In this document: one piece after another, positions 33,056 to 40,806 of the stretch
How the letters are laid out: every line of letters starts with the position of its first letter
Numbering within the stretch: the first letter of the stretch is position 1
Assembly (NCBI GenBank): GCA_021802645.1
Contig: JAJZRO010000020.1
Span: forward strand, 1 to 42,560
Direction: 5' to 3'
Origin: Deltaproteobacteria bacterium
GTDB taxonomy: Bacteria > Desulfobacterota > Desulfobulbia > Desulfobulbales > Desulfurivibrionaceae
Length of the DNA stretch: 42,560 bases
The notes under the pieces: model-generated
Seen by the model: the letters and a program-made list of their open reading frames with translations, nothing else
Told to the model about the DNA's origin: nothing
Databases searched by the model: none
Translations under genes and position numbers: made by a program

Positions 33056-35700
33056 ACTATCCGGTCTGGCAGCTCACCTTCTTCGGCGGCGGGCTCACCA
33101 TCGCCCTGATGGCAGTCTTCCATGTCTTCATCGCCCAGTTCGCCGTCGGCGGCGGCCTTTTCCTGGTGTTGACCGAAATGGAGGGTTACCGGGAAAACTC
33201 CCCAGCCATCATCGACTACGTCAGAAAGCACACCAAGTTCTTCCTGCTCGTCACCATGGTGCTGGGCGGTATCACCGGGGTGGGCATCTGGTTTATCATC
33301 GCCCTGATCAATCCGTCCACCACCTCGATCCTCATCCACAACTTCGTCTTTGGCTGGGCCATCGAGTGGGTCTTTTTCGTGGGCGAGATCGTCTCCCTGC
33401 TCCTCTACTACTACACCTTCGGCCGCATGCAGCGGCGCCACCACCTCACCCTGGGCTGGCTCTACTTCGTCTTCGCCTGGCTCTCGCTCTTCACCATCAA
33501 CGGCATCATCGACTTCATGCTCACGCCGGGGAAGTGGCTCGCCACCGGCAGCTTCTGGGACGGCATCTTCAACCCCACCTTCTGGCCCTCCCTCTGGTTC
33601 CGGACTTTCCTCGCCCTGAGCTTTGCGGGGCTGTATGGTTTTCTCACCGCCACCGCCATCAAGGAGGACGCCCTGCGCCTCCGCATGGTGCGTTTCTGCG
33701 CCTCCTGGCTCATCTTCCCACTCCTGCTGCTGATGGGCGCCAGCTGGTGGTACCATCAGGCCCTGCCGCCGCCGATCCACGCCATGCTGACCGATGAACC
33801 GCCGGAACTGTTGCCCTTCATCGACATCTTTCTGCTCGGGGCGCCGGTGCTGATCCTGGGCGGACTGATCATGGCCATCAAACTGCCCCAGCTTGCCAAA
33901 CAAGGGCTGGCCGTCCTCCTTCTGCTGATCGGCCTCTGTTATTTCGGCGCCTTCGAATACATCCGCGAAGGCAGCCGCCGCCCCTACACCATCTATAATT
34001 ATCTCTACTCCTCCTCCGTGCTGAAAAAGGAGGTCCCGGCCGTGGCTCAGGCAGGGCTCCTGAAAAGCGCCCGTTGGGTGGAATACAAGGAAATCACCGA
34101 TCAGAACCGGCTGGCCGCCGGCCGCGAACTCTTCTACCTCGCCTGCGCCTCCTGCCATTCCATCGGTGGCCCGAGCCGCGACATCGTCAAACTCACCAAA
34201 GGCTACAACAGTATCGATGGCTTGGCCGCCCGCCTGAGCGGCCTGGGCGACCTGAACAGCCCGATGCCGCCCTTCCCCGGCACGTCCGCGGAGCAGACGG
34301 CGCTGGCTGCCTATATCTTCGAGGTGCTCCAGCAGCGCGAGGATGTGGCCGCCGCTGCGGCTACCATCACGCCGCGACAGCATGAGGTGCCGCCCTTTGA
34401 TCCGGCCACGGCGCAATACGTACTGCTCGGCTGGAACGACTACGGCATGCACACCATCAGCGACAGCGACGCCCAATTCAGCCTGCGCTCGCCGGGCAAC
34501 ACCATCCATGCCATGCTGATCAAACGCGGCCAGACACCGCAGGTGATCAGCGACGGCATCGATATCCACTACGCGGTGGAAGCCGGCTCCGCCAATCCGT
34601 CCGGCCAGGTGGACTTCTGGCAACAGGCGGCCAGCCTCACCGGCCAGAAGCTCGCGCCCAACACCGGCTCCACCGGCAACGGGGTCAGCGGCCTGATGCG
34701 GCTGGCGGCGGACGGCCGTACCTATGCCGCCACCGACGTGCCGCTGGTGCCTTATCAGGAAGACGGCAGCTATCTGCCCTATCCGCTGGTGACGCTGACC
34801 GCGGTCGACCGCGCCAGCAGCGCCATGCTCGCCACCACCACCATGGTGGCCCCGGTCTCCACCGAGTGGGGTTGCCGCAACTGTCACGGCGGCCCGTGGC
34901 GCAAGGCTTCGGCCGGCATCAGCCCGGAGACGGCCGCCGCCATTCTCACCGTCCACGACCGCCACACCAAGACCGATCTCGCCAAACAGGCCAAGGCCGG
35001 CAAGCCGCAGCGCTGCCAGAGCTGCCATCCGGACCCCCGCCAGAAGTCGGGCAATCCTGCGCTGCTGAGCCTGTCCGCCGCCATGCACGGCTTCCACGCC
35101 AACATCCTCAAAGGCCGTGGCGCCGATGCCTGCTTCTTCTGCCACCAGGATGGGGCGCCCCACGGGGCCACCCGCTTCTTCCGCGGGCTGCATAACGATC
35201 TGGGCTTCGACTGCACCACCTGCCACGGCGTCATCGAGGACCATGCCGCCAGCCTGCTGCTGGCCGAGCAGAAGGCCGGCAAGAAGGCGGCGGGAAAATG
35301 GCTCGCCCACCTGCAACCCAAGGGCGTGGCTACCTTGGCGGAACTCAAACCGCGCCAGGCCTGGATCAACGAACCGGACTGCCTGGGTTGTCACACGGAT
35401 TTCCAGGCACCCACCGGCCTCACGGCCTTCAACCAGTGGACGCCGAGCGAAGGGGAACTCTACCGCCAGCGGACCGACAACCTCGGCATCCCCTGCGCCG
35501 CCTGTCACAACAACCAGCATGCGATCTATCCGGCAACCAACCCGTACGACGCGGAACGCGACAACCTCCAGCCGCGCCAATACCAAGGCAACCCGTATCC
35601 GCTGGGCGCCAACAAGAACTGCGCCCTCTGCCATACCACGGAAATGAAGGACGAGATGCACCACCCCAACTCGCTGCGGATGATGGTCTTTACCCGTTAG
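33052..35700 (+). CDS. CydA-like membrane domain fused to an octahaem cytochrome c
   Basis: This 882-aa protein has three parts. Residues 1-310 form a second CydA-like membrane domain (about eight helices; His24 in AVFHVFIAQF, and FWDGIFNPTFWPSLWFRT). Residues about 350-430 form a class I cytochrome c domain with CASCH (365-369) and a likely methionine ligand in MPPFPG. From about 450 a domain starting GWNDYGMH leads into a multihaem region with CxxCH at 608, 655, 694, 721, 777, 815 and 857. That gives eight CxxCH motifs in all. The soluble part should face the periplasm. With the upstream CydA-like subunit it probably forms a quinol-to-cytochrome electron-transfer complex. A perfect inverted repeat lies after the stop codon. 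Confidence 0.85.
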   Translation: MNYPVWQLTFFGGGLTIALMAVFHVFIAQFAVGGGLFLVLTEMEGYRENSPAIIDYVRKHTKFFLLVTMVLGGITGVGIWFIIALINPSTTSILIHNFVFGWAIEWVFFVGEIVSLLLYYYTFGRMQRRHHLTLGWLYFVFAWLSLFTINGIIDFMLTPGKWLATGSFWDGIFNPTFWPSLWFRTFLALSFAGLYGFLTATAIKEDALRLRMVRFCASWLIFPLLLLMGASWWYHQALPPPIHAMLTDEPPELLPFIDIFLLGAPVLILGGLIMAIKLPQLAKQGLAVLLLLIGLCYFGAFEYIREGSRRPYTIYNYLYSSSVLKKEVPAVAQAGLLKSARWVEYKEITDQNRLAAGRELFYLACASCHSIGGPSRDIVKLTKGYNSIDGLAARLSGLGDLNSPMPPFPGTSAEQTALAAYIFEVLQQREDVAAAAATITPRQHEVPPFDPATAQYVLLGWNDYGMHTISDSDAQFSLRSPGNTIHAMLIKRGQTPQVISDGIDIHYAVEAGSANPSGQVDFWQQAASLTGQKLAPNTGSTGNGVSGLMRLAADGRTYAATDVPLVPYQEDGSYLPYPLVTLTAVDRASSAMLATTTMVAPVSTEWGCRNCHGGPWRKASAGISPETAAAILTVHDRHTKTDLAKQAKAGKPQRCQSCHPDPRQKSGNPALLSLSAAMHGFHANILKGRGADACFFCHQDGAPHGATRFFRGLHNDLGFDCTTCHGVIEDHAASLLLAEQKAGKKAAGKWLAHLQPKGVATLAELKPRQAWINEPDCLGCHTDFQAPTGLTAFNQWTPSEGELYRQRTDNLGIPCAACHNNQHAIYPATNPYDAERDNLQPRQYQGNPYPLGANKNCALCHTTEMKDEMHHPNSLRMMVFTR

Positions 35701-35736
35701 GGGGAAATGGGGACGCCCCGATACGCAGAGCACCAC

Positions 35737-35765
35737 ACGGCCGGTGGCGGTAGGCCACCGGCCGT
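35737..35765. terminator. Perfect 12-bp inverted repeat between convergent genes
   Basis: ACGGCCGGTGGC (35737-35748) and GCCACCGGCCGT (35754-35765) are exact complements with a 5-nt loop. It lies 37 nt after the cytochrome stop and touches the srkA stop codon. Neither strand has a U-tract, so it may act as a 3'-end stabiliser or Rho-assisted terminator for both transcripts. Confidence 0.5.
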
Positions 35766-36778
35766 CAGCTAAACGGAAAAATCTCCCCCGCGCCAGCCGC
35801 GCGGATCCGCGCAAGCTGGTCACGCAGGTCATCGATCTCCCGCCGCCAGTAGTCACGGGTGCCGAAGTCCGGCATCACCCGCGACAACCCTTCCTCGGCC
35901 ACCTGATAGCCGCACCACGCCGTGTAATGGATGAAACGCATGGCCCGGAGCGGCTCGATGAGCCGCAGTGTCCGCCGGTCGAAATCGCGAAAGGTCTCGT
36001 AGCCCTCCAGCAACAGATCGATCTCGACCAGGGTTTCGTCGCGGTACCCCGGCAGCAGCATCCAGAAATCCTGGACCGGCGGGCCGAGGGCCATGTCGTC
36101 GAAATCGATGAGATAGAAGGATTCCCCCGGCCGGTAGATAAGGTTCGAGAAGTGGCAATCGCCGTGGATGCGGATCATCTCGACCCCCTCGAAGAAGGGA
36201 GTGATTTCCTGGATGAGGGTTTCGGCCAGACCACCGAACTCGCCGGCCAGGTCCGGCGGGATGAACTCGCCGGACAGGAGATAGCGGACCTGCTCGCGGG
36301 TGGAGCGATCCGGCCGCATGACGATGCGCCCGCTCGGCGGCCGGGCGGCGCCGACCGCATGAACCCGGCCAAGCAGCCGCCCGATCTCCAGCCACTGCTC
36401 GTCGGTGTACTCGTCGAAACTGCGGCCGCCGCATTTGGGGAAGAGGGCGAAAGAGACCCCCTGGTGCTGGCCCAGGGTGGTATTGCCGGTGAGCACCAGG
36501 GGGGCGATCACCGGAATCTCGCGGCCGGCCAGTTCCAGCAGAAAATCGTGTTCGTCCTGCAAGGCCGCCAGGTTCCAGCGGCCCGGCCGGTAGAACTTCA
36601 CCACCAGGCCGCTGCCATCCTCCTGCTCCAGCTCATAGACCCGGTTGATGTAGCTGGCCAGCGGCCGGCAGAGGTTGGTGCACCGCACGCCGAGTGCCTC
36701 CTCGACCAAACGCAAGACGAGATCAGGGCTGAGGCGTTGGAAGGCGTCCCCACTGGCGGACTTGGCGGTACCCGGCAT
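35765..36778 (-). CDS. srkA: SrkA/YihE-family serine/threonine kinase
   Basis: This 337-aa protein has an aminoglycoside-phosphotransferase-like kinase fold of the stress-response kinase A group. The catalytic loop is RIHGDCHFSNL (Asp and Asn) and the metal-binding aspartate is in LIDFDDMALGPPVQDFWMLL. The family-specific GYETFRDFD, LIEPLRAMRFIHYTAWCG and DYWRREI follow. In E. coli SrkA phosphorylates proteins and counters envelope and oxidative stress death. Length (E. coli 328 aa) fits. It starts 17 nt after the cysteine desulfurase and is last in the yedF operon. Confidence 0.92.
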   Translation of the reverse strand: MPGTAKSASGDAFQRLSPDLVLRLVEEALGVRCTNLCRPLASYINRVYELEQEDGSGLVVKFYRPGRWNLAALQDEHDFLLELAGREIPVIAPLVLTGNTTLGQHQGVSFALFPKCGGRSFDEYTDEQWLEIGRLLGRVHAVGAARPPSGRIVMRPDRSTREQVRYLLSGEFIPPDLAGEFGGLAETLIQEITPFFEGVEMIRIHGDCHFSNLIYRPGESFYLIDFDDMALGPPVQDFWMLLPGYRDETLVEIDLLLEGYETFRDFDRRTLRLIEPLRAMRFIHYTAWCGYQVAEEGLSRVMPDFGTRDYWRREIDDLRDQLARIRAAGAGEIFPFS

Positions 36779-36795
36779 AGGCGATACCCTCTGCC

Positions 36796-37950
36796 TTAAG
36801 CCCCGGCGATGCGGGCCAGGGCATCGAGGCAGTATTCCACCTCGGCCATGGTATTGCAGAAGCCGAAGGAGGCCCGCACCGTGCCCTCGGGGAAGGTGCC
36901 GAGGCTGCGGTGGGCCGCTGGCGCGCAGTGGAGTCCGGCCCGCACCATGATGCCGAAATCACGGTCGAGCCGATAAGCCACCTCGTCCACCCCTTTGCCC
37001 GCGAGGCGGAAAGAGACCACGGCCCCACGCTGGCCACCGGCCGGCAGCCCATAGACCGTCACCCCATTGATCTGGCTTAGGCCGTCGAGAAAACGGTCGG
37101 CGAGCGCCAACTCATGCTGGCGGATGGTCGCCAGCCCGGTTTCCTGGATGAAGGCCACCCCGGCGGCCAGACCGGCGATCCCCAGGGTATTGGGGGTCCC
37201 GGCCTCGTAGCAGTCCGGCGCAAAGTCCGGCTGCAACTCGAATTCGGAAGCGCTGCCAGTACCGCCCATCTTGAAGGGCGGCAGCTCGACCCCTTGCCCC
37301 AGCACAAAACCGCCGGTGCCCGTTGGCCCCAGCAGCCCTTTATGACCGGTGAAGGCAAAAAAGTCGATGCCCAGCGCCGTCACATCGAGGTCGAAGACGC
37401 CGGCCGATTGGGCACCATCCACCACCAGCAGCGCGTCGCCCTTCAGGGCCGCCAGCTCGGCCAGCGGCGCCATCGTGCCGGTGACGTTGGAGACATGATT
37501 GATGACAATGAGGCGCGTGTCAGACCGCCTGGCCTTGGCCAGCTCGGCCGGATCGGTTTCGCCGGCCGGGGAGGCCGGCAGCAGCGACAGGGAGATATGG
37601 CCTTCCCGTTCGAGGTGGCGCAGCGGACGCATCACCGAGTTGTGCTCCAGGCTCGTGGCAATCACATGGCCGCCTTTCCGGAGCAAGCCGAAGAGCCCGA
37701 CGTTGAGCGCCTCGGTGACGTTGGCGGTAAAGATCAGCCGGCTCGAATCGGGGCAACCGAAAAAAGCGGCCAGCCGTTCGCGGGCGGCAAAGATCTCGCG
37801 GCTGGCGGCGAGCGAAAAGGCATGGGCCGCCCGGCCGGGACTCAGGGCGGTGGTGCGCAGCAGGCGATCCATGACCGTGGCCACCGCTTCCGGCTTGGGG
37901 AAAGAGGTGGCAGCGTTGTCGAGGTAGACCGGCGGATGAGGGGTCGGCAT
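36796..37950 (-). CDS. Cysteine desulfurase family protein (class V aminotransferase)
   Basis: This PLP enzyme should remove sulfur (or selenium) from cysteine or selenocysteine. The 384-aa protein has YLDNAATSFPKP at the N-terminus, SLEHNSVMRP, VDGAQSAG and the PLP lysine in FTGHKGLLGPTGTGGF. The active-site cysteine is in RAGLHCAP. This is the SufS-like group often found beside yedF. It begins 9 nt after the yedF stop. The neighbourhood points to sulfur or selenium transfer, not general Fe-S assembly, since no scaffold gene is adjacent. That role is inference. Confidence 0.9.
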   Translation of the reverse strand: MPTPHPPVYLDNAATSFPKPEAVATVMDRLLRTTALSPGRAAHAFSLAASREIFAARERLAAFFGCPDSSRLIFTANVTEALNVGLFGLLRKGGHVIATSLEHNSVMRPLRHLEREGHISLSLLPASPAGETDPAELAKARRSDTRLIVINHVSNVTGTMAPLAELAALKGDALLVVDGAQSAGVFDLDVTALGIDFFAFTGHKGLLGPTGTGGFVLGQGVELPPFKMGGTGSASEFELQPDFAPDCYEAGTPNTLGIAGLAAGVAFIQETGLATIRQHELALADRFLDGLSQINGVTVYGLPAGGQRGAVVSFRLAGKGVDEVAYRLDRDFGIMVRAGLHCAPAAHRSLGTFPEGTVRASFGFCNTMAEVEYCLDALARIAGA

Positions 37951-37959
37951 GGCCTTGGC

Positions 37960-38577
37960 CTAGCAGGGGCTCACGACCCTGGCGGCAGTGGCCATGGCCG
38001 TCATGATCTCGTACATGTTGGTCACCTTGCCCACCCGGAGCTGCTCCTTGAGGTTGAAAAAATCGAGGCAGGTGCCGCAGGAGAAGATGGCCACGCCTTG
38101 GGCCGCCAGCGCTTGGAGCGGAGGGATGCAATCGGAATCGGTGGCCGTGACCTTGACCCCGGTGTTGTAGAAGAAGATGGTGACCGGCTGCGGCTCCACG
38201 TCCTTGATGGTTTTGATGAAGGCCCGCAGCAGCACCCGGCCGAGGGTATCGTCGCCATGACCCATGGTGTCAGAGGGAATCACGTAAACCAGGCCGGCCG
38301 CCGCCGGGGTGGGACAGACGTAGGCCTCGGCGGAGGGGGCATCGGGTTGCGGCACCGCGTCGCCCCGCTTGGTGATCAGCAGGCGGAAGCGCCCCCCCTC
38401 GGCCTGGCTGGTCACCGCGCAGCCCTGGCTGATGGCAAAACGCTCCACGTTGCTGCGCGACGCCTCATTATCGACCACCACCGTGAGCACCCCCGCGGCC
38501 ATGGTGGCCAAGGCGTCCCGGGTGGCGAGGACCGGCTGCGGGCACACCATGCCCTGGCAATCCAAAATCTGCTCCAT
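37960..38577 (-). CDS. yedF: YedF-type sulfurtransferase-like protein (TusA + DsrE-like domains)
   Basis: The 205-aa protein combines a TusA-like domain (about 1-75) with a C-terminal DsrE-like domain (about 95-205). The TusA part has the CPxP motif in DCQGMVCPQPVLATRDAL. The C-terminal part has IFFYNTGVKVT and FSCGTCLDFFNLKEQLRVG followed by TNMYEIM. This architecture matches the 'sulfurtransferase-like selenium metabolism protein YedF' group. The ribosome-binding site GGGAGGT abuts the end of a strong terminator (38588-38624), so expression needs read-through or regulation. It heads an operon with a cysteine desulfurase and srkA. Confidence 0.9.
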   Translation of the reverse strand: MEQILDCQGMVCPQPVLATRDALATMAAGVLTVVVDNEASRSNVERFAISQGCAVTSQAEGGRFRLLITKRGDAVPQPDAPSAEAYVCPTPAAAGLVYVIPSDTMGHGDDTLGRVLLRAFIKTIKDVEPQPVTIFFYNTGVKVTATDSDCIPPLQALAAQGVAIFSCGTCLDFFNLKEQLRVGKVTNMYEIMTAMATAARVVSPC

Positions 38578-38587
38578 CGAACCTCCC

Positions 38588-38624
38588 TAAAAAAGACGGC
38601 GCCCCTTCCGGAGGAAGGCGCGCC
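38588..38624 (-). terminator. Strong terminator after pilZ, abutting the yedF start
   Basis: On the minus strand GGCGCGCCTTCC and GGAAGGGGCGCC form a 12-pair stem with one G-G mismatch and a TCC loop, then GTCTTTTTT. The T-run ends 11-12 nt before the yedF ATG. Confidence 0.88.
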
Positions 38625-38647
38625 GCTTCTCGCTTTCCTGCGTGCAA

Positions 38648-38998
38648 TCAGTCGTTGAAGCCGAACTGCCGCACCAAATCGGCCACGATCTCCTTGGCGC
38701 CCGCCTCCAACCCGGCAACGGCAAAGCCGGTGTCATAAAAATCAGGGTTCACGTCGTTGGAACTCCAGAGGCTTTTCGCCTCGAAGCGCAAGGTTTTTCC
38801 CGCGAAATAATCCTCCGGCAACTGCATGCGCAGGCGGAACACCTTGCCCTTTTCGATGGGCGCCTTGCTCACCAGCTTGATGCCTTCGGTGGTGATGTCG
38901 ACCAGGTGCCCCAGCAAGCTGCCGGTGGTGTCGTCATGGACTTCGAGATAATAGATGAGGTGACGCCGCGGCAGCGCCCGCGACTCTCTTCCCGCCAT
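38648..38998 (-). CDS. PilZ-domain c-di-GMP receptor
   Basis: This 116-aa protein is a single PilZ domain. The c-di-GMP-binding arginines are in RALPRRHLIYYL (RxxxR, residues 7-11), and the second motif is DITTEGIKL, where the usual D/NxSxxG has Thr for Ser. Both elements suggest ligand binding. GAGGAGG precedes the ATG. It lies 30 nt after cmk on the same strand and is the last gene before a strong terminator. Its effector target is unknown. The large GGDEF-EAL protein in this window could supply the ligand. Confidence 0.88.
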   Translation of the reverse strand: MAGRESRALPRRHLIYYLEVHDDTTGSLLGHLVDITTEGIKLVSKAPIEKGKVFRLRMQLPEDYFAGKTLRFEAKSLWSSNDVNPDFYDTGFAVAGLEAGAKEIVADLVRQFGFND

Positions 38999-39028
38999 AC
39001 CGTCCTCCTCGTGTCAGACGTGCAGGGC

Positions 39029-39703
39029 TTACGCCTTGCCCATATGCCGCAGCATGAACGCCACCACCGCCTCCGGGTCCATGGCCGACGAGTCGATGAT
39101 TACCGCGTCGGCGGCCGGTTTCAGTGGGGCGAGCGCCCGCTTACTGTCATCATAGTCACGTTTGACGATCTGGTCCAGAATTTCCTGATAATCGGCTTCC
39201 TGCCCCTTCTGCCGCAGTTGTTCGCAGCGGCGACGGGCCCGCTCCGCGGGCGAGGCGTCGAGGTAGAACTTGTAGGGGGCGGCCGGGAAGACCACGGTGC
39301 CCATGTCGCGGCCCTCGGCCACGATGCCGCCGTGCTGGCCGATGGCCCGTTGCAGTTCGGTGAGCTTTTCCCGCACCAGGGGATTGGCCGAGACCCGGGA
39401 GGCGACCATAGCCATGGCCGGGGTGCGGATGGCGGCGGAAACGTCCTCGCCGTTCAGGAACACCCGCACGTCGTCATGCGCGTTAGGCAGGAGTTCGAGG
39501 CGAATGGCATCAAGACAGCCCTTGAGGGCCGCGCTGTCGGCCAGGTCGATGGAGTGTCGCTCCACCGCCAGCCCCACGGCCCGATACATGGCGCCGGTAT
39601 CGAGATAAGTGAAATGGAGCCGGGCCGCCATCATCCGGCTGATGGTGCTTTTGCCGGCGCCGGAGGGGCCGTCGATGGTGACGATGGGCTCTTCAGCGGC
39701 CAT
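39029..39703 (-). CDS. cmk: Cytidylate kinase
   Basis: This enzyme phosphorylates CMP and dCMP. The 224-aa protein has the P-loop VTIDGPSGAGKST, the NMP-binding YLDTGAMYRAVGL, VAEGRDMGTVVFP and a late KRDYDDSKRALAPLKPAADA, all typical of Cmk. It overlaps hisC by 11 nt. In many bacteria cmk follows an aromatic or histidine aminotransferase gene, as here. Confidence 0.96.
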   Translation of the reverse strand: MAAEEPIVTIDGPSGAGKSTISRMMAARLHFTYLDTGAMYRAVGLAVERHSIDLADSAALKGCLDAIRLELLPNAHDDVRVFLNGEDVSAAIRTPAMAMVASRVSANPLVREKLTELQRAIGQHGGIVAEGRDMGTVVFPAAPYKFYLDASPAERARRRCEQLRQKGQEADYQEILDQIVKRDYDDSKRALAPLKPAADAVIIDSSAMDPEAVVAFMLRHMGKA

Positions 39704-40799
39704 AGCCCAGTTCCGCCAGCGACTCGGCCAGACTCTGCACGAAGCGGACGTTTTCTTCGGTCAGCCCCACGGTGATCCGGATGTAGGTAGGATAGCCATA
39801 GGCCTGCATCGGCCGGACAATGACCCCCTTCCTGAGCATCCGCTCGTAGAGGGCCTTGCCATCCCCCTTGACGTCGATGAGGAAAAAGTTGGTCTGGCTG
39901 GAAAAAGCGGTACAGCCAAGCTTTTCCACCTCACAGGCAAGCCAGGCCATGCCTTCGCGGGTCAGCCGCAGGGTCTTGGCGTAGTGATCGTCATCCTCCA
40001 GGGCCGCCAGCGCCGCCACCTGGGCCAGCTGGTTGACGTTGAAGGGCTGGCGCACCCGATGGAGATAATCGGCGATCTCGCGGTGCATGATGCCGTAGCC
40101 GACCCTGAGTCCGGCCAGGCCGTACGCCTTGGAAAAGGTGCGCAAGGCCACCACCGGCGTCCGGTGATGGAGGTACTTCCGGGCATCGAGCTGGAGGGTC
40201 GGCTCGACGAAATCGACATAGGCCTCGTCCAGCGCCACGATCACCCCCTCCGGCACCTGATCGAGAAAGGCCTCGAACTCGGCGGCGGTGAAGACGGTGC
40301 CAGTGGGGTTGTTGGGATTGTCGAGGAAGATGAGGCGGGTCTTGGCCGTCACTGCCGCCAGAATCCCGGCCAGGTCGTGACGCATGTCGCGGAGCGGCAC
40401 CACCCGGTTGATCCCGCCCTGGGCCTGCACCATCTTCTGGTAGACGAGAAAGGTGGGGTGGCTGGTCACCACCTCCTGGCCCGGGGCCAGGAAAGCGGCG
40501 ATGAGGAGGCCGATGATCTCGTTGGAGCCGTTGCCGAAGACCAGCTCCGCCGGCTCCACCCCGAGCTTTTTCGCCAGCGCCTGCGCCAGGTAGTAGCAGC
40601 TGCCGTCCGGATAGCGGTGCAGCTTGTCGAGGCTCGCGCGGATCGCCGCCACCGCCTTGGGCGAGGGGCCCAGCGGGTTTTCGTTGGAGGCGAGCTTGAT
40701 CGAGCCGGTAATGCCATATTCCCGCTCCAGCTCTTCCAGCGGCTTGCCGGGCGGGTAAGGGATCAGGGTGGCGATGTTGTCGGCGACGTGCAGTTTCAT
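39693..40799 (-). CDS. hisC: Histidinol-phosphate aminotransferase
   Basis: This PLP enzyme converts imidazole acetol phosphate to histidinol phosphate and may also act on aromatic substrates. The 368-aa protein shows IKLASNENPLGPS, FGNGSNEIIGLL, DNPNNPTGT and the PLP lysine in RTFSKAYGLAGLRVGYG. I start at ATG 40799 (MKLHVADNI); there is no strong ribosome-binding site, but the gatA stop lies 7 nt upstream, so coupling is likely. It overlaps cmk. The other his genes are not in the window. Confidence 0.93.
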   Translation of the reverse strand: MKLHVADNIATLIPYPPGKPLEELEREYGITGSIKLASNENPLGPSPKAVAAIRASLDKLHRYPDGSCYYLAQALAKKLGVEPAELVFGNGSNEIIGLLIAAFLAPGQEVVTSHPTFLVYQKMVQAQGGINRVVPLRDMRHDLAGILAAVTAKTRLIFLDNPNNPTGTVFTAAEFEAFLDQVPEGVIVALDEAYVDFVEPTLQLDARKYLHHRTPVVALRTFSKAYGLAGLRVGYGIMHREIADYLHRVRQPFNVNQLAQVAALAALEDDDHYAKTLRLTREGMAWLACEVEKLGCTAFSSQTNFFLIDVKGDGKALYERMLRKGVIVRPMQAYGYPTYIRITVGLTEENVRFVQSLAESLAELGYGR

Positions 40800-40806
40800 A
40801 AGCGGC

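Noticed and set aside
33007-35856. A 900-residue minus-strand frame opposite the multihaem cytochrome
   Set aside because: It is the complement of a high-GC gene. The plus strand has eight CxxCH motifs and transmembrane helices.
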